A stretch of DNA of 20,693 nucleotides from an uncultured Lachnospiraceae bacterium (GTDB lineage: Bacteria > Bacillota > Clostridia > Lachnospirales > Lachnospiraceae): positions 1 through 20,693 of the forward strand of contig CAJUEI010000043.1 of the NCBI GenBank assembly GCA_910585255.1. The letters run 5' to 3'. The translations under genes and the position numbers were made by a program. Positions 1 through 7,046 of the stretch are shown one piece after another. The notes beneath the pieces are model-generated. The model saw nothing but the letters and a program-made list of their open reading frames with translations. It was not told where the DNA came from and made no database searches. The first letter of the stretch is position 1, and each line of letters begins with the position of its first letter.

Positions 1-195
1 CTCTATCTCCAGCCCATCACCCCCCACAATAGCAGTAATCTCTCTCTCCGCAATCTCATAACTCATCCCGTCCCCATACTGCAAAAAATCCTCTGTCTCA
101 AAAAGAATCACCTTCTTATCCTCTGCATTATAAGTATAGATCCTCACTTTTCCCTCAATCAGCATCCCCGCATCTAAAAAATCATTAATCACCAT
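1..195 (-). CDS. Partial hypothetical protein (N-terminal part only)
   Basis: An open frame reads leftwards off the window edge for 65 codons from ATG at 195. The visible protein begins MVINDFLDAGMLIEG and is acidic, with alternating short beta-like segments, no signal peptide and no membrane segment. I do not recognise the family. In-frame ATGs also exist at 210 and 222. I prefer 195 because GAGGA lies 8 nt before it, and because a strong promoter at 230-258 would start transcription around 223, leaving no leader for the ATG at 222. The gene is divergent from the small regulator at 310-528, and an operator-like palindrome overlaps its -35 box. It is therefore a plausible target of that regulator (inference). 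The C-terminus lies outside the window. Confidence 0.65.
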   Translation of the reverse strand, partial: MVINDFLDAGMLIEGKVRIYTYNAEDKKVILFETEDFLQYGDGMSYEIAEREITAIVGGDGLEIE

Positions 196-229
196 ATCCG
201 TTATCCTCATCTTTCTGCACATTTCCCAT

Positions 230-258
230 ATTATAGTTATTTTCCTGACTATAGTCAA
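230..258 (-). promoter_or_regulatory. SigA-type promoter of the leftward hypothetical gene
   Basis: On the minus strand, TTGACT (253-258) and a perfect TATAAT (230-235) are separated by exactly 17 nt. The expected start of transcription is about 223, just upstream of the partial gene. The -35 hexamer lies inside the 12-bp palindrome at 246-257, so a protein bound there would occlude RNA polymerase. Confidence 0.8.
246..257. promoter_or_regulatory. Candidate operator: perfect 12-bp palindrome TGACTATAGTCA
   Basis: TGACTATAGTCA equals its own reverse complement. It overlaps the -35 box of the leftward promoter. A second copy, sharing TTGACTATAGTC in the opposite orientation, lies at 316-325, 69 bp away centre to centre. 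Related ACTAT or TATAGT half-motifs also occur at about 233-238 and 266-290. A dimeric Cro-like regulator encoded next door is the natural candidate to bind it. The sequence symmetry is seen directly; the binding partner is inference. Confidence 0.6.
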
Positions 259-309
259 GTATAAAACTATCACGTATCCTAATACTATCTATCACATGGA
301 GGTATTCCT

Positions 310-528
310 ATGATTGACTATAGTCCGTTTTGGATCACATTAAAAAATTCACCAGAAACGACATACACCCTTATCCACAAACACCATATTTCCAGTGCAA
401 TTATTGATAAACTAAGAAAAAACAAACCCATGAATACAACTACAATCAACGACTTATGCCGCATTTTCCATTGCCGTATAGAAGATATCGCCCAATATCT
501 CCCTTCCGATAAAGATCAAATCCTCTAA
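310..528 (+). CDS. Small Cro/CI-family (HTH_26-like) transcriptional regulator
   Basis: This 72-residue protein is almost entirely one XRE/Cro-type helix-turn-helix. The pattern FWITLKNS (residues 7-14), then TLIHKHHISSAIIDKLRKNK, then TTTINDLCRIFHCRIEDIAQYLP matches the five-helix fold of compact YozG/HTH_26-like regulators, which usually run 65-75 residues with no effector domain. The start is ATG at 310, preceded by GGAGG at 298-302 with 7-nt spacing. It is the only convincing plus-strand gene here. It diverges from the partial gene at 1-195 and converges on thiN. A palindrome matching the operator at 246-257 lies within its codons 3-6, which suggests autoregulation. I found no clear -10/-35 pair for it between 258 and 297. 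The target genes are inferred only from position. Confidence 0.85.
   Translation: MIDYSPFWITLKNSPETTYTLIHKHHISSAIIDKLRKNKPMNTTTINDLCRIFHCRIEDIAQYLPSDKDQIL
316..325. promoter_or_regulatory. Second candidate operator inside the regulator's first codons
   Basis: GACTATAGTC is a perfect 10-bp palindrome, and with its flank (TTGACTATAGTC) it is identical over 12 nt to the reverse strand of the site at 246-257. It falls in codons 3-6 of the regulator. A repressor bound to both sites could block the leftward promoter and act as a roadblock or loop on the rightward gene. This role is inference from sequence repetition and placement. Confidence 0.5.
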
Positions 529-550
529 TAGACATAATAAACTCATAAAA

Positions 551-583
551 AATAGGCATACCCTTCTATCCGATATGCCTATT
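551..583 (-). terminator. Rho-independent terminator of the thiN-end operon
   Basis: AATAGGCATA (551-560) and TATGCCTATT (574-583) form a perfect 10-bp stem around a 13-nt loop. On the minus strand the stem runs directly into a T tract (TTTTTATGAG), 24 nt past the thiN stop. On the plus strand no T run follows immediately, so it probably works mainly for the leftward operon, although it also lies 22 nt past the stop of the rightward regulator. Confidence 0.8.
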
Positions 584-606
584 CATCACTACAAATCCTT
601 TTTCTT

Positions 607-1278
607 CTATGCATCCACCGATTCCACACAGATTAAAATCCCCTTCGAAAACCAGATATCCCCGCTCTCTTCCACCACTTCATTACTAATCCCAAGCGTA
701 GGATTCTTAAAACGAGTCATTGTAAAATCCACAAGAGGATACAAAAACCCCTTCAATGTAATCCCCTCCACCCGATCCGTAAAAGGCAGCAGTGAAACAT
801 AAGTCCCAAACTGCATCTTCTGCTCTATCCTATAATGCTGCTTTGCCCGCAGCAGCCGAATTCGATTACAGGCATCCACTATCTCACAGCAGGCACCATC
901 CCGCTCTGCCAAATAAAGCAAATCCAAATTTCCAAGCAGATGATCCAGCCGCTTTCCAGTTGCCCCAAACACCACCACCCTTGTACTGCCAAGTTCCAAT
1001 GCCAGTTCAACTGCAATCTGCCCATCTGTAAGATCCTTCTTCGGCTGAAATTTTCGAATTACAATCTTTGGATCCGCCTGGTACTGTTCTAAAAGCTCTG
1101 CATTTACCGTATCAAAATCTCCGACAATATGTGTTGGAGAAATCCCCAGCCGATTCACCGCTGCCAGTCCTCCATCTACCGCAACAATCCAATCTGCCCG
1201 ACTCTTTTCCATATACATCTGAACAAACCCATCAGAAATTTCTCCGCCCGCAAAGATCCAAGTCACTCCCGTTCCCAT
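607..1278 (-). CDS. thiN: Thiamine pyrophosphokinase
   Basis: ThiN transfers pyrophosphate from ATP to thiamine, giving thiamine diphosphate, in the cytoplasm. Family signatures are visible in order: AVDGG near residue 35, GDFDT near 53-57, KDLTD near 81-85, and GATGKRLDH near 105-113. These form the nucleotide- and metal-binding surface of the TPK catalytic domain. The C-terminal half has the beta-rich thiamine-binding pattern ending in a region like GISNEV. Length (223 aa) is normal. I chose ATG at 1278 rather than ATG at 1284, because GAGAGG abuts the first ATG but sits 6 nt from the second. It is the last gene of the cluster, 27 bp after rpe, as in Bacillus subtilis. No riboswitch is seen, so supply is probably set by the operon. 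Confidence 0.93.
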   Translation of the reverse strand: MGTGVTWIFAGGEISDGFVQMYMEKSRADWIVAVDGGLAAVNRLGISPTHIVGDFDTVNAELLEQYQADPKIVIRKFQPKKDLTDGQIAVELALELGSTRVVVFGATGKRLDHLLGNLDLLYLAERDGACCEIVDACNRIRLLRAKQHYRIEQKMQFGTYVSLLPFTDRVEGITLKGFLYPLVDFTMTRFKNPTLGISNEVVEESGDIWFSKGILICVESVDA

Positions 1279-1305
1279 ATCCATCCTCTCTATTCTATCC
1301 TATCC

Positions 1306-2007
1306 TTAAACCGAATTAATATCCACCCGAAAATCCATAGGAACTTCATTCCCGTATTCTTCAAATATTGCCTTATAAGCCCGTACATTTGCAGCAATAT
1401 CCCCCTGAAACACCGAAGATCCCGCTACAATAACATTTGCCCCGGCTTCGATTACCTTCCGAACATTTTCCAACCGAATTCCTCCGTCCACCTCAATATC
1501 TAAATCCAAATTTCGCTCATTGCTGATTCTTCTCAGTTCCCGAATCTTATCCGTTATATAAGAAATATATTTCTGTCCGCCAAACCCCGGATTTACTGAC
1601 ATTAAAAGTACCATATCCACTTCCTGCAAAATACAAAGAATCGCATTTAATGGAGTAGCAGGATTTAATACCACCCCTGCTTTCCTGCCGCAGCGGCGAA
1701 TCTTCCATATCGTACTGTCCAAATGCTTACACGCTTCTGCATGTACGGTAATCAAATCCGCCCCCGCCTCTGCAAATCTATCAATATAGCGAATCGGTTC
1801 CTCTATCATCAGATGTACATCAAACACCTTTTTGGTTGTCTTGCGGATAGACTCAATTACCGGCATCCCATAAGAGATACTGGGTACAAAGACTCCATCC
1901 ATTACATCAATATGAATATAATCGGCTCCTGCAAAATCTACCATTTCAATTTCTTTTCCTAAGCAAGTAAAATCTGCAGCCAAGATAGAAGGTGCTAACT
2001 TTAACAT
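1306..2007 (-). CDS. rpe: Ribulose-phosphate 3-epimerase
   Basis: Rpe interconverts D-ribulose 5-phosphate and D-xylulose 5-phosphate in the non-oxidative pentose phosphate pathway. The 233-residue protein is a full-length TIM barrel. Visible active-site elements are PSILAADF at 6-13 (Ser7), HIDVMDG at 32-38 (metal ligand His32 and catalytic Asp34), VHLMIE at 64-69 (His65), the phosphate-loop segment MSVNPGFGGQ at 136-145, EVDGG at 172-176 (catalytic Asp174) and the second phosphate grip AGSSVF. The ribosome binding site AAGGAG lies 6 nt before ATG. The C-terminal tail after residue 220 is slightly longer than minimal family members. It lies 47 bp downstream of rsgA and 27 bp upstream of thiN, so it is cotranscribed. 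Confidence 0.95.
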   Translation of the reverse strand: MLKLAPSILAADFTCLGKEIEMVDFAGADYIHIDVMDGVFVPSISYGMPVIESIRKTTKKVFDVHLMIEEPIRYIDRFAEAGADLITVHAEACKHLDSTIWKIRRCGRKAGVVLNPATPLNAILCILQEVDMVLLMSVNPGFGGQKYISYITDKIRELRRISNERNLDLDIEVDGGIRLENVRKVIEAGANVIVAGSSVFQGDIAANVRAYKAIFEEYGNEVPMDFRVDINSV

Positions 2008-2054
2008 AATATACTCCTTTTCTGCACTACTTTTTTATCTGTCACAAGTTGTAC

Positions 2055-2942
2055 TTAATATTTCTTTTTCCCATATAATTCCCAATAAAGTGCGGTATAG
2101 TTTTTATATCGGCTCGGGCTGATCTTTCCCTGCTCTAACGCCTGCTTTACTGCACAATCCGGTTCCTGAAGATGAACACACCCCTTAAACCGACATGCCT
2201 TTTGATACTCTTCAAATTCCACAAAATAATCCTTTAACTCTTCCGCTTCTAATTCCGTCAGATATAAAGAAGTAAATCCTGGTGTATCAAATACATAGGT
2301 GTCCTCTCCTAACTCCTCTATATAAAATAATTCACTATGCCGTGTGGTATGTTTTCCCCTTCGAATCTTTTCACTAATACTTCCAACCTCCATATTTGCC
2401 TCTGGATTTAACTGATTGAGCAAAGAAGACTTTCCGACCCCGGAAGGTCCGGCAAGCACCGTTGTCTTTCCAGTCAGTACCTCCTTTACTTCCTCCATCC
2501 CGTCTAAAGTCGAATTACTGGAAAAAATAACCGGATAACCGCAAACCGCATAACATTCTTCTAACTCTGCAAGCTGTTCCTCTTTTGCCAAATCCCGCTT
2601 ATTAAAACAGATCACCGTATCCACCTTCTGCTGTTCCATCGTAATTAAAAACCGATCCAGTAGATTTAAATTCGGCAAAGGATCTGTTACAGCAAAAATA
2701 ACCAATGCCTGATCGATATTGGCAACTGCCGGGCGAACTAAAGTATTTCTTCTAGGATAGAGAGACACAATCGTTCCAACCATCTTTTCCTGATCTAAAA
2801 CTGCAATCTCTACATCATCTCCCACTAAAGGCTTTACTTTTTGATTCCGAAATACTCCTTTCGCTTTACATTCATAGATTCCCTCCTGCGGAACATGAAC
2901 ATAATAAAACCCGGCAATTCCTTTTTCAATCTTTCCCTGCAT
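2055..2942 (-). CDS. rsgA: Ribosome small subunit-dependent GTPase A
   Basis: RsgA (YloQ/CpgA) is a checkpoint GTPase that binds the maturing 30S subunit. Its order of motifs shows the circularly permuted G domain: NKRD (G4) at 114-117 precedes GPSGVGKS (G1) at 165-172 and DTPG (G3) at 219-222. An N-terminal OB-fold comes first. A C-terminal zinc knuckle follows, with ligands Cys250, Cys255, His257 and Cys263. The open frame extends upstream to 3029, but those codons overlap the kinase gene. The start at ATG 2942 is chosen because GAGGAGAGG lies just before it and the family begins with MQGKIEKGIAGFYYV-like sequence. That gives 295 aa, normal for the family, and a 16-bp gap to the kinase stop. 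In Bacillus relatives RsgA is a substrate of the adjacent kinase (established for B. subtilis, inferred here). Confidence 0.94.
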   Translation of the reverse strand: MQGKIEKGIAGFYYVHVPQEGIYECKAKGVFRNQKVKPLVGDDVEIAVLDQEKMVGTIVSLYPRRNTLVRPAVANIDQALVIFAVTDPLPNLNLLDRFLITMEQQKVDTVICFNKRDLAKEEQLAELEECYAVCGYPVIFSSNSTLDGMEEVKEVLTGKTTVLAGPSGVGKSSLLNQLNPEANMEVGSISEKIRRGKHTTRHSELFYIEELGEDTYVFDTPGFTSLYLTELEAEELKDYFVEFEEYQKACRFKGCVHLQEPDCAVKQALEQGKISPSRYKNYTALYWELYGKKKY

Positions 2943-2958
2943 AACCTCTCCTCTTCTT

Positions 2959-5211
2959 TTATTGAAAATCCACAAGACAACTTCCGCAGAAATACTCCTC
3001 TCCTCCAAAAGAAAGATAAACCCGCACACTTCCCTCTGTCAAATTCGGTTCTCCTACAATTCCCTCTTCCCGATAAGGAAACTTATCTGGTGTTACGGTC
3101 AGAGTATTTACTGTTCTTGAAATAGTACGTCCATCCTCCGTTGTCTGTACCAGCTCTAAGCGAAGAGTTGCTTCTGCGTAATAAGTTGGTTCTTCCATTC
3201 CAGGTCCTGGTACCACCGGAGTAGCAAAACTTCCTCCTGAAATATACTCCGCTACCTGTGCCGAAGTTACCGTTACCGTCCCAGTCGGCGTACTGGTCGT
3301 CTCTGGCTCGGTCTCTTCCTCCCCAAGACTCACCACAAAGTCCACAGTAGTTCCCTGTTTCACTTTTCCATTTTTCTCCAAACTCTGACTGATTACACGT
3401 CCCTCCGCAATCTCACTGCTGTAGGCACTTTCCACCTCTCCAACAATCAATCCATTGGATTCTATTTTAAATCGTGCCTCTGCTTCTGTCAAATTTTTTA
3501 AATCTGGCATAATCACATTGACAAACTCAGGTCCCATACTAATATTTAATACAATATTTTCTCCCTGAGAAACCATAGTAGAATGAGAAGGACTGGTACT
3601 GATTACATTCCCCTTTATCACAGTATCATGGTAAGTATACTCTGTACTGACATGCAGCTGATAAGATTCTAACATTGCAACAGCATCGGCTTCTTTTAAA
3701 TTCAGCACATCTGGTACCTGAAACTGATCCGGTCCTAAACTAATCACCACTTTCACAGAAGTATTTTTCTTTACATCTGTATCCGCCGGAAATTCCTGTG
3801 AAATCACATATCCTTTCTGCACTTGATTGGAATTCTCATAAGACTTATTCATTCCTAGATTGACCCGATTTAACGCAATCAGTGCATCCGATTCACTCAT
3901 CTCTTTTAAATTAGGCATCTTAGAAGTTGCTGTATGGGAATTGTTATTAACAGCAGAAGTTGTTGATTCATCGGAAGCTGTTGTTGTTTCTTCCTTCACT
4001 GTAGTAGTTTCTGATGTTTTCGTTGTCGTTGGACTCGATGCCCCCTGCTTTGTATTAGGGAGCAGTTTTACCACAATAAACACTAAAAGACATACAATTA
4101 AAATCGCCGCTGCCACACTAACTACAGTCATCACTTTTTCCACTTTAGGATTGACCTGTTCTTCTTCCGGCTCTAATTCGGGTTCAATATAAAGCTGCTG
4201 CCGCATCTCTCCTTTTACTGCCGGACTTTCTTTTTTCCGAACAGACGGAATCAAGACCTCTACCACTTCTTCTCTCTTATGCTCAGACGTTCCTGTACCG
4301 CTTTCCATCTTAATATATTCTAACTCCTGCGGTGTCATAGAAATTGTCTGTGCAGAAGAATTCGGAATTGGAATCTGTACAAAATCTTCTTCCGGTGTCT
4401 GAAGCGACTGCTTTAAATCAGCAATTAACTCCCCTGCCTTTGCATATCTGCGTTCCGGTTTTTTCTGTGTACATTTATAGATAATTTTCTCCACACTAAT
4501 CGGCAAATCCAAAACAATCTCTTTGGGAGAAGGAATCTCAGACTGAATATGCTGCAGAGCAACGGATACCGTAGTATCTCCATCAAACGGTACTCGCCCG
4601 GTAATCATTTCATAAAGAGAAATTCCAAGTGAATAGATATCGCTTCGTTCATCGCTATAATTTCCTCTTGCCTGTTCCGGTGAAATATAGTGCACCGATC
4701 CCATTGCATTTGAATTAATCGTCTGTGCAGAAGAGGCTCTGGCAATCCCAAAATCGGTTACCTTTACTTTTCCCTCCTTGGAAATAATAATATTCTGCGG
4801 CTTAATATCCCGATGAATAATATGATGGCTGTGTGCGGTCTGTATCCCCTGTGCAACCTGAATAGCAATGCTAACCGCTTCCTTCGCATCCAGCCTTCCC
4901 TTTTTCTCTATGTAGTTTTTCAGTGTAATTCCTTCTACCAATTCCATTACGATATAGTAAAATCCGTTGTCCTCTCCTACGTCATAGATACTGACAATAT
5001 TGGGATGACTTAAACCTGCCGCTGACTGTGCTTCCACTCGGAATTTTGCTACAAAATTTTTATCTTCACTATATTCCTGCTTTAACACCTTAATTGCTAC
5101 AAACCGATTGAGTTTATGACATTTCGCTTTATAGACATCAGACATACCGCCGGAACCGACTTTGCCTAATATTTCATAACGGTCATTTAAAAACACTCCA
5201 TTTGCTAACAT
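2959..5211 (-). CDS. prkC: PASTA-domain Ser/Thr protein kinase (PrkC/Stk type)
   Basis: This membrane kinase of 750 aa reads the state of peptidoglycan and phosphorylates cytoplasmic targets. The kinase domain (about 10-270) is complete: glycine loop GKVGSGGMSDVY, ATP-binding Lys41 in VAIKVLK, catalytic HRDIKPQN (Asp135), DFG at 153-155, an activation loop rich in Ser/Thr, and SPEQARG. An acidic juxtamembrane stretch (about 300-357) leads to one membrane helix (about 360-384). A Ser/Thr-rich spacer (about 392-430) follows outside. Three PASTA repeats occupy about 431-492, 497-560 and 564-629. A further beta-rich region (about 645-750) is not PASTA-like and ends with CGSC. The start is ATG 5211, 2 bp after the phosphatase stop, with GAGGTG overlapping that stop. 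Tight coupling to its phosphatase suggests fixed stoichiometry. Confidence 0.95.
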   Translation of the reverse strand: MLANGVFLNDRYEILGKVGSGGMSDVYKAKCHKLNRFVAIKVLKQEYSEDKNFVAKFRVEAQSAAGLSHPNIVSIYDVGEDNGFYYIVMELVEGITLKNYIEKKGRLDAKEAVSIAIQVAQGIQTAHSHHIIHRDIKPQNIIISKEGKVKVTDFGIARASSAQTINSNAMGSVHYISPEQARGNYSDERSDIYSLGISLYEMITGRVPFDGDTTVSVALQHIQSEIPSPKEIVLDLPISVEKIIYKCTQKKPERRYAKAGELIADLKQSLQTPEEDFVQIPIPNSSAQTISMTPQELEYIKMESGTGTSEHKREEVVEVLIPSVRKKESPAVKGEMRQQLYIEPELEPEEEQVNPKVEKVMTVVSVAAAILIVCLLVFIVVKLLPNTKQGASSPTTTKTSETTTVKEETTTASDESTTSAVNNNSHTATSKMPNLKEMSESDALIALNRVNLGMNKSYENSNQVQKGYVISQEFPADTDVKKNTSVKVVISLGPDQFQVPDVLNLKEADAVAMLESYQLHVSTEYTYHDTVIKGNVISTSPSHSTMVSQGENIVLNISMGPEFVNVIMPDLKNLTEAEARFKIESNGLIVGEVESAYSSEIAEGRVISQSLEKNGKVKQGTTVDFVVSLGEEETEPETTSTPTGTVTVTSAQVAEYISGGSFATPVVPGPGMEEPTYYAEATLRLELVQTTEDGRTISRTVNTLTVTPDKFPYREEGIVGEPNLTEGSVRVYLSFGGEEYFCGSCLVDFQ

Positions 5212-5213
5212 AT

Positions 5214-5948
5214 TTACACCTCAAATTCATCCGGCTCTACCAGTACAACCGATATGTTGTCCTTCCCACCGTTTCTATTCGCCAGCTCTACCAGCTTTCC
5301 TGCCTTTTCCTCTATTCCTCTTTCACTATTCACGATATGAAGAATCTCTGAATCCGATACCATATTGGTCAATCCGTCCGAACATAAAAGAATCTGATCC
5401 CTTCCATGGATTTCCACTTCAAAAAAATCTGCCATCACTTTCTCACTGACACCGACCGCACGTGTAATTACATTTTTACTTTCATGATTTCTGGCATTTT
5501 TCTTATCCAGCTTTCCCATCGATACTAGTTCTTCCACATAGGAATGATCTCTTGTCACCTGGCGGATCGTATCATTGATTAGATAAAGGCGGCTGTCTCC
5601 TATATTCATAATATAAAACTCCTGTGCTGTACATACTCCCGCAACTAAAGTCGTTCCCATATCTTCCATCTCCGGCGTACTTTGTGCCTGACGAAACAGA
5701 CGGGCATTGACTTCTTTTAATGTATAATTTAAAATCGTAATCGGATTCTTACTGGTTATCTTAGGTACTATTTCTACAAATTTTTCCACTGTAAAAGAAG
5801 ATGCGTAGTCCCCTGCCTTATGCCCTCCCATTCCGTCTGCAACAAGAAACAGATTTGGAAGATTGCCCACCGGCTCAATGGAATAAAAAATAGCATCCTG
5901 GTTGACGGCTCGTGCCTGACCGATATCGGTTAATCCATATGCCTTCAT
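5214..5948 (-). CDS. prpC: PP2C-family protein phosphatase (Stp/PrpC)
   Basis: This is a cytoplasmic metal-dependent Ser/Thr phosphatase that reverses the partner kinase. At 244 aa it is a bare PP2C catalytic domain of the usual bacterial length. Metal-binding and core motifs are intact: NQD near residue 16-18, ADGMGGH at 37-43, GTTLVAG at 98-104, GDSRLY at 117-122, DHSYV at 134-138, CSDGLTNM at 189-196 and the terminal GGKDNIS at 227-233. No membrane segment or extra sensor domain is present. It begins at ATG 5948 inside the rlmN stop (ATGA overlap of 4 bp) and ends 2 bp before the kinase, so the two signalling genes are translationally linked to the RNA methyltransferase. Confidence 0.95.
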   Translation of the reverse strand: MKAYGLTDIGQARAVNQDAIFYSIEPVGNLPNLFLVADGMGGHKAGDYASSFTVEKFVEIVPKITSKNPITILNYTLKEVNARLFRQAQSTPEMEDMGTTLVAGVCTAQEFYIMNIGDSRLYLINDTIRQVTRDHSYVEELVSMGKLDKKNARNHESKNVITRAVGVSEKVMADFFEVEIHGRDQILLCSDGLTNMVSDSEILHIVNSERGIEEKAGKLVELANRNGGKDNISVVLVEPDEFEV

Positions 5949-7003
5949 TCCTCTCCCTCCTTTGTACTCTGCTGTCTCTCCTGATAACCCTTTCTAAGCT
6001 GCCCACAAGCTCCCTGTATATCTCTGCCCATTTCCCTTCTTATAGTAACATTAATTCCGTTTTTTTCAAGTACCTTTTTAAATTCCAGCACTTCCGCCTG
6101 CCGAGTCTGCCGAAAATCCCGCTCTTTAATGGGATTTACCGGAATCAGATTGACATGACAATTTCTGCCTCTAAGCCGTTTTGCCAATTCAGCGGCATGT
6201 TCTTTTCTATCGTTTACTCCCTGAACCAAACTATACTCAAAAGAAATCCGTCTTCCTGTCTCCTGAAAATAATACCAGCAGACCTCCAATACCTCTTCTA
6301 TAGAATAGCGGTTTGCAACCGGCATCAGCCTCTCTCGAATGGTATTATTCGGGGCATGAAGAGAGAGTGCCAATGTAATCTGAAGATGTTCCTGTGCTAA
6401 CTTTCTAATCTCTGGTACCAGCCCGCAGGTAGACAATGTAATATTTCTCTGACTGATCAAAAGTCCGTCCTGATCGGTAAGAAGCGAAAGAAATTTTAAA
6501 ACGGAATCATAATTATCCATCGGCTCTCCCGTTCCCATAATAACGACATGGGACACCCGCTCCTTACTTATCTGAGAAATACGGTAAATCTGCTCTAGCA
6601 TCTCGGACGGCTTTAACCCTCGTTCCAATCCATCTAAAGTCGATGCACAAAAACGACAGCCCATCCTGCAGCCTACCTGAGAAGAAATACAGACAGAATT
6701 TCCATGCTTATACTTCATTAAAACACTTTCTATTACATTTCCATCTGCCAATTGAAAGAGATACTTTTGTGTTCCGTCTATAGCAGAAGTTTTTATCTCA
6801 ACCGCCTCTAATATCGGCAGTTCATAGATCTGCTTACATTGTTCCCGCAGTTCCTTTGAAAGATTTGTCATCTGATCAAAAGAAGTGACCTGTTTCTGAT
6901 GCAGCCACTGATAAATTTGTTTTGCCCGAAAAGACTTTACTCCCAGCTTTTCCAGATCTGATTCCAGCTCCGCCAGACTTAATGATTTAATATCTTTTTT
7001 CAT
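5945..7003 (-). CDS. rlmN: Dual-specificity 23S rRNA/tRNA adenine-C2 methyltransferase
   Basis: RlmN is a radical-SAM enzyme that makes 2-methyladenosine at A2503 of 23S rRNA and at A37 of some tRNAs. The 4Fe-4S cluster motif CRMGCRFC (Cys112, Cys116, Cys119) is present, as are the SAM-binding GTGEP segment and a C-terminal MGRDIQGACGQLR stretch carrying the second methyl-carrying cysteine. An N-terminal accessory domain starts with MKKDIKSLSLAELE, which is typical of RlmN rather than Cfr. The open frame could also begin at TTG 7021. I prefer ATG 7003 because family members start at this motif, although the ribosome binding site (GGAG) is 12 nt away, so the start is not certain. It gives 352 aa. 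The stop overlaps the phosphatase start by 4 bp. Confidence 0.93.
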   Translation of the reverse strand: MKKDIKSLSLAELESDLEKLGVKSFRAKQIYQWLHQKQVTSFDQMTNLSKELREQCKQIYELPILEAVEIKTSAIDGTQKYLFQLADGNVIESVLMKYKHGNSVCISSQVGCRMGCRFCASTLDGLERGLKPSEMLEQIYRISQISKERVSHVVIMGTGEPMDNYDSVLKFLSLLTDQDGLLISQRNITLSTCGLVPEIRKLAQEHLQITLALSLHAPNNTIRERLMPVANRYSIEEVLEVCWYYFQETGRRISFEYSLVQGVNDRKEHAAELAKRLRGRNCHVNLIPVNPIKERDFRQTRQAEVLEFKKVLEKNGINVTIRREMGRDIQGACGQLRKGYQERQQSTKEGEE

Positions 7004-7046
7004 TCCAATTCTCTGCTCCAATTTCTTTCTCTGTTCCTCTTCTCCT

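Noticed and set aside
3860..4192. Plus-strand open frame of 110 codons inside the kinase gene
   Set aside because: It is the antisense shadow of the Thr/Ser-rich spacer and membrane helix of the kinase. Codon repetition keeps the opposite frame open.
5912..6400. Plus-strand open frame of 162 codons opposite rlmN
   Set aside because: rlmN is unambiguous on the minus strand with all catalytic cysteines, and no ribosome binding site or family resemblance supports the opposite frame.
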